DNA of 64,000 nt from JAKACA01 sp050744865. Its GTDB lineage: Bacteria; Actinomycetota; Acidimicrobiia; Acidimicrobiales; Bog-793. The notes below the pieces were generated by a model. That model saw nothing but the letters and a program-made list of their open reading frames with translations. It was not told the origin of the DNA and did no database searches. Each line of letters starts with the position of its first letter. The first letter of the stretch is position 1. The translations under genes were made by a program, and so were the position numbers. Where the stretch lies: positions 1-64,000 of the forward strand of contig JBOGHW010000042.1 of assembly GCA_050744865.1 (NCBI GenBank), given 5' to 3'. Of the stretch, positions 8,769-17,062 are shown in pieces.

Positions 8769-9734
8769 TTGGCCGCAATCGTAATAGCACCTGCGCAAAT
8801 CCAGGTGCTCCAGGTACTGACGGTCGTGGTATTCGCTCCCTTGTTGAGCGGCGTCATCGCGCACCTCGAGGCCAGGCTGCAGGGCCGCCGTGGCCCGCGC
8901 ATGCTGCAGCCGTACTACGACATCGCCAAGTTCTTCTCCAAGGAGACGCTCGTCCCCGAAGACGCCAGCTGGGTCTTCGTCGTCGGCCCGATAGTCGCCT
9001 TCACTTGCTACCTCGTCGTGCCGCTCCTGATCCCCGAGCTCACCACGTATCCGCTTCCCCTGGGCTACATGGGCGACATCCTCGGAGGGGGCTTCGTGCT
9101 CGGGTTGGCGGGGTTCGCCGTGGCGCTGGCAGCCGCTGAGACAGACGGTCCTTACGCCCAGCTGGGCAGCAGCCGGGCGATGACCTTCGGCGCCCTCATC
9201 GAGCCTTCCATCCTGTTCGTCACGTTCACGGTGGCCCTCATCACGACAACCGACTTGCCCTATTTCGAGGCTGCGGCCGCCCGCGCCTCCCTGAGCCAGG
9301 TCATCCGGCCCGCCCACCTCCTGGCGGCCGTCGCCTTCTTCCTGGTCGTGCTGAGCGACACCGGGCGCATCCCGGTCGAGACCCACGCCGGCACGCTGGA
9401 GTTCGGCATGATCGACGAGGCGAGGACCCTCGAGCACTCAGGCCCTCTGTTCGCGCTCTTGAAGTGGGGATCGGCGATGAAGCAAATGATCCTCTACGTC
9501 CTTCTCATAAACGTCTTCGCGGCGCCTTGGGGGCTGGCGGCGTCGTCTTCTCTGGGTGCCGTCTTGTTGGCGATACCGGCCTTTCTTGGCAAGGCGATCG
9601 GCGTCGGCGCCATCTTCACCCTCATCGACAACAGCTTCTCCAAGCTCAGGTTGTTCAAGATCACCGAGTTCATGGCAGCTGCCTTCTTGCTGGCAATCCT
9701 GGCCGTGCTCTCCCTTTACGTAGGAGGTGGCTGA
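8769..9734 (+). CDS. hyfC: Ehr1 membrane subunit, HyfC/NuoH-like
   Basis: 321 residues, about 8 membrane helices. This is the NuoH/HycD-type subunit that anchors the peripheral arm to the membrane. Recognisable signatures are ARLQGRRGPRMLQPYYDIAK near the N-terminus (usual RRGPGILQ-x-YRDI) and SDTGRIPVETHAGTLEFGMI (usual ETGR-P-DNPATHLELTMI), followed by LEHSGP. The TTG start is supported by a strong GGAGG four bases upstream and by the matching start of the paralogue at 34728. First gene of the Ehr1 operon. Same family as M. tuberculosis HycD (Rv0084). Confidence 0.9.
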   Translation: MAAIVIAPAQIQVLQVLTVVVFAPLLSGVIAHLEARLQGRRGPRMLQPYYDIAKFFSKETLVPEDASWVFVVGPIVAFTCYLVVPLLIPELTTYPLPLGYMGDILGGGFVLGLAGFAVALAAAETDGPYAQLGSSRAMTFGALIEPSILFVTFTVALITTTDLPYFEAAAARASLSQVIRPAHLLAAVAFFLVVLSDTGRIPVETHAGTLEFGMIDEARTLEHSGPLFALLKWGSAMKQMILYVLLINVFAAPWGLAASSSLGAVLLAIPAFLGKAIGVGAIFTLIDNSFSKLRLFKITEFMAAAFLLAILAVLSLYVGGG

Positions 9735-9739
9735 CGGTC

Positions 9740-10465
9740 ATGCTCCTCGGCCTGCATCTCAGCATCAACCTCGGGGCCAAGCTCGGCCTGGCCGCCATGG
9801 CACCGCCGGTGCCGTCCTCGTTCGCCGGCGGGGCCGAAGCCCTGGCGCTCGTGGTGCTCCTGACGGAATTCGCCATGCTGCGAGCGCCCCTGTCGCGCTC
9901 ACAGGTCCGCCTCTACGCTTTCCAGTCGCTGGCAGTCAGTGGTCTGGCGGCGTTCGTGGCGGTCAGCCAGCACCTCGTCGAGCTGTACGCCCTGGCCGGC
10001 TTGTCCTTCGCCCTCAAAGTCGTCCTCGTGCCCGGCATAATCCTGCGGGTGCTACGCGACGCCCGCGTCGAGGCGGCGGCCACCCACAGGCTCGGCGTTG
10101 CCACGATGGTGCTGTGCGCCATCGCGATCTCGGTCTTCGGATTCGTCGTCGTCGGGCGCCTCCCGGTGCACTCCCGATCACTGCCGGCGCCCGCCCTCGG
10201 CATCGCCACGGCCGTCGTGCTCGTCGCCTTCCTGCTCGTGATACTGCGGGCCGACGTCGTCTCGCAGGCGGTCGGCTTCTTCTCCTTGGAAAACGGTGTC
10301 TCCGTCGCCAGCCTCGTGGTGGCAGCACGCCTCCCCCTCATCGTCGAAGTCGCCTTCCTCTTCGACCTGCTAGTTGCCGTCGTCGTCTTCGGAGTGCTCA
10401 TGAGGGTGCACCACGGACGGACTCAGAGCCTGTCCACCCAGACGCTCGACAGGTTGCGAGGCTGA
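9740..10465 (+). CDS. hyfE: Ehr1 membrane subunit, HyfE-like
   Basis: 241 residues, about 6-7 helices. The HyfE/HycP family is a long version of the NuoK subunit. The C-terminal part has the family hallmark FFSLENGVSVASLVVAARLP and then IVEVAFLFDLLVAV, with the buried Glu residues expected in a proton-path helix. Start ATG 9740 lies 5 bp after hyfC, with GGAGGTGG nine bases upstream; longer in-frame readings run into hyfC. Counterpart of M. tuberculosis HycP (Rv0085) and of the gene at 35689. Confidence 0.88.
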   Translation: MLLGLHLSINLGAKLGLAAMAPPVPSSFAGGAEALALVVLLTEFAMLRAPLSRSQVRLYAFQSLAVSGLAAFVAVSQHLVELYALAGLSFALKVVLVPGIILRVLRDARVEAAATHRLGVATMVLCAIAISVFGFVVVGRLPVHSRSLPAPALGIATAVVLVAFLLVILRADVVSQAVGFFSLENGVSVASLVVAARLPLIVEVAFLFDLLVAVVVFGVLMRVHHGRTQSLSTQTLDRLRG

Positions 10466-10466
10466 A

Positions 10467-11921
10467 ATGGCTTGGGATCTGCTCACCGTTGCCGCCGCGC
10501 CACTCGGCGTCAGCCTCTTCTCCTTCTGGGGCCCTGTCCGCCTCGTGCGGGCGCTCACCCTGCTGAGCGGTGTCGCCACGTTCGTGCTGGCGATCCTGCT
10601 CGTGCCGACCAAGACGACCACCGCCCTCTCGGGCTGGTTGCGGGCCGACGCCTTGTCGGTGGTGTTCCTGGTCACCGTGGCTTTCCTCTACGCCGCCACC
10701 GCCATCTTCGCCCTCGGCTACATAAAGCCGGGCGGCGACAAGCTGTCGGCGGCTCGCTACAACCGGCGCTTCTTTGCCGGGTTCAACATGTTTGCCTGGG
10801 CGATGTGCATGGCTGCCATAGTCAACGGCCTCGCTCTGCTCTGGGTGGCGGTCGAAGTCACGACGGTTGTGTCGGCCCTCCTGGTCGCCATAGACGACAC
10901 GGACGGCGCTACTGAAGCCGCCTGGAAGTACGTGCTTATCGCCTCGATGGGACTCGGCATTGCCCTGTTGGCCACCGTCGTTATGTACTACGCCGGCAGC
11001 GTCGTGTACGGGGACTCCTACGAGCTGTTCTATCCCACCTTGCTGAAAGGGGCCGCCCACTTCCCGCCTGAGGTTGTGAGACTGTCATTCGTGCTTGCTG
11101 TTCTCGGCTTCGGCACCAAGATGGGGCTCGTCCCGGTCCATACCTGGCTACCGGACGCCCACTCCGAGGCACCGACTCCGGTCTCGGCCATGCTGTCAGG
11201 ATCGCTGCTGGCGGTCAGCTTCTACGCCATCTTGCGCTTCTACCAAGTGACAGTCGGCGCCATCGGGCCCGTCTTCCCTCGCAACGTGCTGCTCGCCTTC
11301 GGGTTGGCGTCGCTCCTGCTGGCAGCCCTCTACCTGGCCAGCCAGCGGGACATGAAACGCCTATTTGGCTATTCGAGCATCGAGCACATGGGTGTGCTCG
11401 CCATCGGGATGAGCTTCTCCGCACCCATAGCCATAGTGGGTGTGCTATTGCAGGTGCTCGCACACGCCGCAGCCAAGGGGACGGCGTTCTTCGGCGCCGG
11501 CAGCGTCATCCGCAAGTTCGGCACGAAGGACTTGGGACGCATCCGCGGGGGTCTCAGTGCCTTGCCCTGGAGCGGCCCGATGCTCGTGCTGGCCGTGCTC
11601 GGCCTCTCGGCTATGCCGCCTTTCGGCATCTTCCGCAGCGAGTTCCTGATCGTGTCAGGCGGGTTGTCAGATCCGGACGACGCCGTCGCCGCCGTGCTCG
11701 TCGTCCTGGTCACTCTCGCCACCCTTGGCCTCACTTGGTTCGCTTCGCAGACGATGCTGACGGCTCCAAGACAAGACATGGTCAGAGGGGAGACAAGCTG
11801 GTGGATCGTCGCCGCCATGGCTTTCGCCCTGATAGCCCTCGCCATCCTCGGCGTCCATCCTCCCGGCCAGTTGTCCGACCTCCTCAGGCGAGCGGCCGAC
11901 GAGCTGGGGGCACGGACGTGA
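10467..11921 (+). CDS. hyfF: Ehr1 antiporter-like subunit, HyfF/NuoM-like
   Basis: 484 residues, about 14 helices, of the Mrp/NuoL-M-N proton-channel family. Key features are present: the TM5 glutamate (ALLWVAVEVTTVVSALLVAI) and the Lys/His pair of the first half-channel and broken helix in FGTKMGLVPVHTWLPDAHSE. This subunit therefore looks able to move protons or Na+. Starts 1 bp after hyfE and overlaps hyfG by GTGA. Counterpart of HycQ (Rv0086) in M. tuberculosis. Confidence 0.9.
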   Translation: MAWDLLTVAAAPLGVSLFSFWGPVRLVRALTLLSGVATFVLAILLVPTKTTTALSGWLRADALSVVFLVTVAFLYAATAIFALGYIKPGGDKLSAARYNRRFFAGFNMFAWAMCMAAIVNGLALLWVAVEVTTVVSALLVAIDDTDGATEAAWKYVLIASMGLGIALLATVVMYYAGSVVYGDSYELFYPTLLKGAAHFPPEVVRLSFVLAVLGFGTKMGLVPVHTWLPDAHSEAPTPVSAMLSGSLLAVSFYAILRFYQVTVGAIGPVFPRNVLLAFGLASLLLAALYLASQRDMKRLFGYSSIEHMGVLAIGMSFSAPIAIVGVLLQVLAHAAAKGTAFFGAGSVIRKFGTKDLGRIRGGLSALPWSGPMLVLAVLGLSAMPPFGIFRSEFLIVSGGLSDPDDAVAAVLVVLVTLATLGLTWFASQTMLTAPRQDMVRGETSWWIVAAMAFALIALAILGVHPPGQLSDLLRRAADELGART

Positions 11922-13525
11922 GTGGGCCGCAGCGTGGTGGTGGTCGCATGAGTGGGCGTGGCATGACTGGTGCCCCTATGGCCGGCGCCGTCGTGAGCGA
12001 GCCAGTCGGTGCCGCCGAGCTGGCGGAGACCGTCGCCGCCGCCGTATCGGGCGGAGGCCGCTTCGCCGGCCTGTTCGCCACGGCCCGCGACGGCGTCCCG
12101 GCACTTCTGCACGCCTTGGTCGCCATGCCGGCCGGGGGGGCGACCCGCGACGGAGTGCTGCCGGGCAGCGGCCACTTGGCTGTGATACCGGCCGCAATGG
12201 ACGCCGGTTCCGCGCAATACCCTGCCCTCACGCCGCTCGTCCCGGCGGCGGCCTGGTACGAGCGCGAGATCCACGACATGTTCGGCATCGAGCCCGCCGG
12301 TCACCAACGCCTCGACCCGCTCGTCCTGCCGCTGGCACCAGGTGACCCCCCACCTCGTCCCGGCTCAGGCTCGTCGAGGGAAGACGCCGATCCCGACGTC
12401 AGCGCCTTGCCGAGTCACGTGCTCGGCGAGGGCGTCTTCACGATCCCCTACGGGCCGGTGCGCTCGGGTGTATTCGAGAGCATCGAGTACCTCGTGGAGA
12501 CCTCAGGTGAGGAGATCCTGCACTTGCGGACCCGGGTGTACCACAAGCACCGCGGCTTGGAGCGACGTCTCGAAGAGCTTGCTCCCACCGAGGGCGTGCT
12601 GCTGGCCGAGCGGGTCGAGGGCACGGCATCAGTCGCCCACGCCATTGCCTTCTCGCAAGCCATCGAAGCGCTGGCAGGCGTCGAGCCACCCCGCGCCGCC
12701 GAGTTCGTCCGCGTCATCCATGCCGAACTGGAGCGAGTCGCCTGCCACCTCGACTCGGTGGTCCGCCACACCGAGGGGTCAGGACAAGCGGTGGCGCACG
12801 CCCGCTTTGCCTGTCACAAGGAACGGGTCATGAGGCTGCGGGCGCAGCTCTGCGGGCACCGCTTCGGACGCGGCGTCGTAGTGCCGGGCGGTGTATCCGG
12901 GCCACTACTCCTCGAGACGGCCCGGGTACTCGCCGCCGTGGCCGACCTCGAGGCCGCCTTCACGAGCGATGCCAGAGCACTCATGGCGACGCCGTCGTTT
13001 CTCGACAGGTTGCGCGGGACGGGTCGCCTCGAACAAGACGACGTCCGCGAGCACGGGGCACTCGGGCCGATCGGTCGGGCCTCCGGCCTCGTCGACGACG
13101 TGCGGGTCACTCGCCCTTACGCCGCATACGGCCACTTGGGATTCGAACCCGCCACCGAGTTCGACGAAGGCGACGCTCTTGCTCGCCAGCACGTGCGCCT
13201 CTTCGAGATCCACCAGGCCCTCCACATCGTGCGCCAGGCACTCGACGATCTGGACGAGACCGCAGTGCCGGACGACCCGGCAGCCTTCGCAGAGGCAGTG
13301 CCGGCCGTCCCTGACGGTTGGTCGATCGCATCGGTGGAGGCGCCTCACGGCGAGCTCGTGTACCTCGTGCAATGCGAAGGCGGCCGCCTGACGCGGGTGA
13401 AGCCTCGCTGCGCCTCGTTCCACAACCTCGCGCTGCTGCCCCGAGCCTTCGTCACCGACATCTTCACCGACTTCGTCTTCATCGAGGCCAGCTTCGGCCT
13501 CTCGATCGCAGGAGTCTCCGGCTGA
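11918..13525 (+). CDS. hyfG: Ehr1 large subunit, HyfG/NuoCD-like, without NiFe ligands
   Basis: 535 residues from the GTG overlapping the hyfF stop (GTGA); ATG 11948 is an alternative. An N-terminal NuoC-like domain ends in YEREIHDMFGIEPAGH; the NuoD/hydrogenase-large domain follows. In real group-4 [NiFe] hydrogenases the first ligand motif is RxCGxCxxxH and the last is DPCxxC. Here the first reads ERVEGTASVAHA and the C-terminus reads FIEASFGLSIAGV, so all four ligand cysteines are gone. It cannot hold a NiFe centre in the known way and fits the Ehr (hydrogenase-related) class. The His after the first motif is kept. The acceptor or donor at this site is unknown. Confidence 0.9.
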   Translation: MSGPQRGGGRMSGRGMTGAPMAGAVVSEPVGAAELAETVAAAVSGGGRFAGLFATARDGVPALLHALVAMPAGGATRDGVLPGSGHLAVIPAAMDAGSAQYPALTPLVPAAAWYEREIHDMFGIEPAGHQRLDPLVLPLAPGDPPPRPGSGSSREDADPDVSALPSHVLGEGVFTIPYGPVRSGVFESIEYLVETSGEEILHLRTRVYHKHRGLERRLEELAPTEGVLLAERVEGTASVAHAIAFSQAIEALAGVEPPRAAEFVRVIHAELERVACHLDSVVRHTEGSGQAVAHARFACHKERVMRLRAQLCGHRFGRGVVVPGGVSGPLLLETARVLAAVADLEAAFTSDARALMATPSFLDRLRGTGRLEQDDVREHGALGPIGRASGLVDDVRVTRPYAAYGHLGFEPATEFDEGDALARQHVRLFEIHQALHIVRQALDDLDETAVPDDPAAFAEAVPAVPDGWSIASVEAPHGELVYLVQCEGGRLTRVKPRCASFHNLALLPRAFVTDIFTDFVFIEASFGLSIAGVSG

Positions 13526-14313
13526 TGGCCTGGGTGCTGCGAGGCTTGCGCGACGGCATCGTCACAACGCCGTACCCGCGGCGGGCCGACGGCTACGGTG
13601 CCGGCTACCGGGGCTCGGTGGTCGTCCGCGATGACGCCGCGGCTTTCGACGGCGTCGGCCTGGCAGAGATATGTCCCACCGGTGCCATTTCTGTCGACAC
13701 TGGTGACGCCCCCAGGGCGCTCCTCGACCACGGCCGCTGCATTCTTTGCGGACGCTGCGTGCTGGCGCGGCCCGACTTGTTCGCCTTCGACCCGTCGCCC
13801 GAAGTGGCAAGCCTGGCCAAGCGGACGCTCGTCGTGCCGCACACTGCCGAGGATGATGCCGACCTGGCGCGGCTGCGGGCCGGGCTCCGCCGGAGGACGC
13901 GAGCCCTGCGCCGCTCGATCCACATCAGGCACGTGGACGCCGGCTCGGACGGTTCTGAGGAGTGGGAGGTGGCAGCATTGACGAACCCGGTCTACGACGT
14001 CCAGCGCCTCGGCATCTTCTTCACCGCCTCACCTCGGCATGCGGACATCCTCCTTGCGACAGGGGCAGGAACGGCCGGCATGGCCGGGCCGTTGCTGCAG
14101 ACATTCGAGGCGATGCCCGAGCCCCGCATCGTGATAGCAACCGGCACGGACGCAGTAAGCGGCGGCCTCGTCCATCGAACGTACGCGACGCGGGGTGGTA
14201 TTGGCTCGATCCTGCCAGTCGACGTGTGGGTGCCCGGCTCGCCGCCGAGCCCGTTCGGCATCCTGCATGGGATCCTGCTTGCCGTCGGCCTCCTCGGGGC
14301 GGCGACGTCATGA
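13525..14313 (+). CDS. Ehr1 fused ferredoxin/NuoB-like small subunit (HyfH-HyfI), proximal cluster ligands lost
   Basis: 262 residues; start ATG 13525 overlaps the hyfG stop (TGATG). Residues 1-115 are HyfH-like, with CILCGRC plus EICPTGA, enough for one [4Fe-4S] cluster. Residues about 130-262 are the NuoB/HyfI fold (FFTASPRHADILLATG, EPRIVIATGT, VWVPGSPPSP). The four cysteines that normally hold the proximal cluster are all replaced: the CxxC position reads AGSDGSEEWE, the GDCA position GTDAVSGG, and PGCPP reads PGSPP. The whole protein has only four Cys. In Ehr2 the two parts are separate genes and the proximal cysteines are kept. Electron transfer through this subunit in the usual way looks impossible. 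Confidence 0.88.
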   Translation: MAWVLRGLRDGIVTTPYPRRADGYGAGYRGSVVVRDDAAAFDGVGLAEICPTGAISVDTGDAPRALLDHGRCILCGRCVLARPDLFAFDPSPEVASLAKRTLVVPHTAEDDADLARLRAGLRRRTRALRRSIHIRHVDAGSDGSEEWEVAALTNPVYDVQRLGIFFTASPRHADILLATGAGTAGMAGPLLQTFEAMPEPRIVIATGTDAVSGGLVHRTYATRGGIGSILPVDVWVPGSPPSPFGILHGILLAVGLLGAATS

Positions 14314-16376
14314 GCGCCACGCTCTTGTTGGTCGCCCTCCTCGTGTTCGCCGCCGGTGGGATCGTGGACGTCGTAGTCGGCACCGGGCCACAATGGGCGA
14401 GACTGACTCCGTTCGTCGCCGGGATCGTCGGCGGGGGACTCGTCATCGCCGCCGGTGTGCGCACCGCCCTCGGCCCGATTGTCACGGTCAGCCTCGGGTC
14501 CACGCTGGGCGTTGGGGAGTCCTCGCTGCGTTTCGATCCGTTGGCTGGGATGTTCCTGACGCTGTCGGGCGGCCTTGCCGTCGCCATCTCGGCCTGTCTG
14601 GTCAGCTGGGCCCGGCCGGTAGGGCGACTCCCCAAGCGGGGCACTGGCGCCGGCTACCACCTGCTGCTCGCTTCGGTCTGCGTCATCTTCGTGGCAGGCG
14701 ACGCCTTCACCTTCCTGTTCGCCTGGGAGGCATTGACCGTGTCGTTCTACGCCCTCACTGCCATCAGGCGGCGGGGCGGCACCGAAGCCGACGCCAGGAC
14801 AAGCTGGGTGACCTTCGGCATGGGCAAGCTGAGCGGAGCCGCCCTGCTCTTCGGGTTCCTCCTTCTGTCCGGCCGCGCCCACAGCTACGACTTCACGGCT
14901 TGGTCGCACATCCCCGTCGGGGGCATCCACGATGCTGGCTTCGCCCTGCTGGTGATCGGCTTCGGGGCCAAGGTCGGGCTTGTCCCTTTGCAGGTGTGGC
15001 TACCGATCGGCTACCCGGCCGCACCGGGACCGGTGCGGGCCGCCATGGCCGGGCTCGCCGTGAACGTCGGCTTCTACGGTTTGTGGCGCTTCTTGGGAGT
15101 GCTCGGGAGCCCGCCGCAGTGGCTGGTCGTCCTCGTGCTCGTGGCTGGAGGGGCCACGGCGCTGCTCGGCATCACCTTCGCCACGGTCCAACCCGGGCTG
15201 AACCGTGTCATCGCCTACTCGAGCGTCGAGAACGCCGGCATCATCCTCGTCGGCTACGGAGTGGCTCTGGCCGGGGCGGCGACGGGCAACAAAGCGGTCG
15301 TTGCCGTCGGCCTCCTGGCTGCGAGCTTGCAGATCCTCGCTCACTCCGTCGCCAAGTCGTTGCTGTTCGCGTCTTCGGCATTCTTCGAGTCGGACTACGA
15401 GAGCGACGACCTGGAGACGCTGCGCGGGGTCGCCCACCGAGATCGCGTCTGCGGCGCCGCTTTCGGGATCGGTGCCGTGACGCTCGCTGGGTTGCCGCCG
15501 AGCATCGGCTTCGTCTCGGAGTGGTTCATCCTCGAGTCGCTCATGCAAGAGTTCCGGGTCCACTCGCTCACGCTGCGCCTCGGCATGGCCGTCGGTGGGG
15601 CGCTCGTGGCCCTTACTGTGGGGGTGGCTGCGCTCTGCTTCATACGCGTGCTCGGCATCGGTGTCCTCGGGCGCCGCAAAGAGGCGACCGGCCCTGCCAG
15701 CACGAGCGTCGACGGCGGCGTCTTCGGTCGCGGCGGCCTCGGCCTGCTCGCCATCTCGTGCTTCGGCCTGGCTGCGGCAGCCCCGTGGGTGGTCAGGTTC
15801 ATGTCCGACGGCTTGGCGCCCGTAGTTCCGTACGGCACGACGCTCGGTGCCTTGCGCTCGCCTTGGGTGCTACAGCCCGTGTTCGCGCAGTTCTCGATCC
15901 TGTCACCGTCATGGTTCTTCATCGCGATGCCAATCGGCTTCGTCGTAGTCGCCTGCAGCGCCTTCGGGTTCTCCCGCGGCCGCTTGTTCAAGGTGCGACG
16001 GGTACCGGCGTGGCGCTCGGCCTCGCCCGCCGTCTCAGGACCGGACCGCTACAGCGCCTTCGGCTACTCCAACGTCTTGCGGCACGTGCTCTCGAACGTG
16101 CTCGGTTCTCGTCGCTCGGCTGTCGTCAGTCCGGGCGGGCACACTCACGCCGACCACGCTGACGGCGACCACAGTCATGCCGACCACACTCACGTCGAGG
16201 TGGAGGCGAGCGTCGTCGAGCCTGTCGAGGCGTATCTCTACCGCCCGGCGCGGGCCGTCTGGCTGCGGATGTCCAACGGAGCCAGGCGGCTACAGTCCGG
16301 CAGGCTGGACGCCTACGTCGGGTACATGCTGATCGGCGTGCTAATCCTCCTCGGCGTCGTCGCCATCATGAGATGA
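14310..16376 (+). CDS. hyfB: Ehr1 antiporter-like subunit, HyfB/NuoL-like, with His-rich loop
   Basis: 688 residues, about 16 helices, start overlapping the upstream stop (ATGA). HyfB/HycC family of proton-pumping antiporter-like subunits. The TM5 Glu is kept (FLFAWEALTVSFYALTAI). The broken-helix region reads FGAKVGLVPLQVWLPIGYP, where the family usually has LHVWLP-x-AHP: the His is Gln and the AHP is GYP. Near the C-terminus (about 611-629) a hydrophilic loop contains seven His and four Asp (HTHADHADGDHSHADHTH), a likely metal-binding patch absent from the paralogue, followed by a last helix. Last gene of the Ehr1 operon. Confidence 0.88.
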   Translation: MSATLLLVALLVFAAGGIVDVVVGTGPQWARLTPFVAGIVGGGLVIAAGVRTALGPIVTVSLGSTLGVGESSLRFDPLAGMFLTLSGGLAVAISACLVSWARPVGRLPKRGTGAGYHLLLASVCVIFVAGDAFTFLFAWEALTVSFYALTAIRRRGGTEADARTSWVTFGMGKLSGAALLFGFLLLSGRAHSYDFTAWSHIPVGGIHDAGFALLVIGFGAKVGLVPLQVWLPIGYPAAPGPVRAAMAGLAVNVGFYGLWRFLGVLGSPPQWLVVLVLVAGGATALLGITFATVQPGLNRVIAYSSVENAGIILVGYGVALAGAATGNKAVVAVGLLAASLQILAHSVAKSLLFASSAFFESDYESDDLETLRGVAHRDRVCGAAFGIGAVTLAGLPPSIGFVSEWFILESLMQEFRVHSLTLRLGMAVGGALVALTVGVAALCFIRVLGIGVLGRRKEATGPASTSVDGGVFGRGGLGLLAISCFGLAAAAPWVVRFMSDGLAPVVPYGTTLGALRSPWVLQPVFAQFSILSPSWFFIAMPIGFVVVACSAFGFSRGRLFKVRRVPAWRSASPAVSGPDRYSAFGYSNVLRHVLSNVLGSRRSAVVSPGGHTHADHADGDHSHADHTHVEVEASVVEPVEAYLYRPARAVWLRMSNGARRLQSGRLDAYVGYMLIGVLILLGVVAIMR

Positions 16377-16406
16377 TCATCCAAAGCCGGCTGAGAGGAG
16401 GCAGGG

Positions 16407-16841
16407 GTGTTCAGGAGGATTCTCGTGGGGTACGACGGGTCTCGAGAGGCCGGGGAAGCGCTCCGAGCGGGTACGGCCATCGCCGCTGCCAGCTCCGGCG
16501 AAACGACCGTACTCATCGTTGCCACCGCCAGCCGCGGTGAGACCGATGAAGACAGGCAGGCCTCGTTCCAAGCCGAGACGGCTCGGATCCGAGATGGCGC
16601 GCAAGCCGAGATCCGAACCAGCGGCAACGGCCATACGCATGTCTCGATCCACGCTGTGGCCAGCGACCACCCAGCCGCGGCTCTGTCCGGATATGCCAGC
16701 GAGCACGGGTTCGACCTGCTCGTGATCGGGCGTCATGGCCGGGAGCGAGCAACCCACCGCGGTATTGGGCTCGTTGCCCGGGACCTTGTCGAGAAGGCGT
16801 CGTGCCCGTTGCTGCTCGTCGGTAACGGGGTGCCCGAGTAG
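16407..16841 (+). CDS. Universal stress protein (UspA family)
   Basis: 144 residues, one Usp domain: MFRRILVGYDGSREAGEALR at the start and DLLVIGRHGRERATHRGIGL then VEKASCPLLLVGNG at the end. The usual ATP-binding G-2x-G-9x-G(S/T) loop is only partly kept, so nucleotide binding is uncertain. GTG start with a GAGAGGAGG about 9 nt upstream. Only 30 bp after hyfB, so it is likely co-transcribed with Ehr1. Usp proteins often accompany energy-stress genes in actinobacteria. Confidence 0.88.
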   Translation: MFRRILVGYDGSREAGEALRAGTAIAAASSGETTVLIVATASRGETDEDRQASFQAETARIRDGAQAEIRTSGNGHTHVSIHAVASDHPAAALSGYASEHGFDLLVIGRHGRERATHRGIGLVARDLVEKASCPLLLVGNGVPE

Positions 16842-16856
16842 GTGGCCGGCCTCCCT

Positions 16857-17040
16857 GACTTGAGTGACAACTCGTCGGGCCGGGCCGGTGTTTCTGCCCG
16901 CGAGTGGCGGGTGCCGGCGACTTGAGTGACATCTCGTCGGGCCGGGCCGGTACCAATGCCCGCGAGTGGCGGGCGCCGGCGACTTGAGTGACATCTCGTC
17001 GGGCCGGGCCGGTACCAATGCCCGCGAGTAGCCGGCGCCT
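16857..17040. repeat. Three tandem copies of a 62-bp intergenic repeat
   Basis: Copies start at 16857, 16919 and 16981, each beginning GACTTGAGTGACA and ending near GCCGGC. Copies 1 and 2 carry a short hairpin GCCCGC-GAGTG-GCGGG(C/T); copy 3 has decayed at its end. They fill the convergent gap between the usp gene and the MDMPI gene. A diverged single copy lies in another convergent gap at 52860-52910. They may act as transcription stops or be a mobile mini-repeat. Confidence 0.8.
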
Positions 17041-17062
17041 CCAACCGGCGCCGGCACCATCG

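Noticed and set aside
8769..16376. Calling the complex a hydrogen-evolving formate hydrogenlyase / hydrogenase 4
   Set aside because: All four NiFe-ligand cysteines are missing and no maturation protease or formate dehydrogenase gene is present.
16857..17040. CRISPR array
   Set aside because: Units are direct head-to-tail 62-bp copies with no unique spacers and no cas genes.
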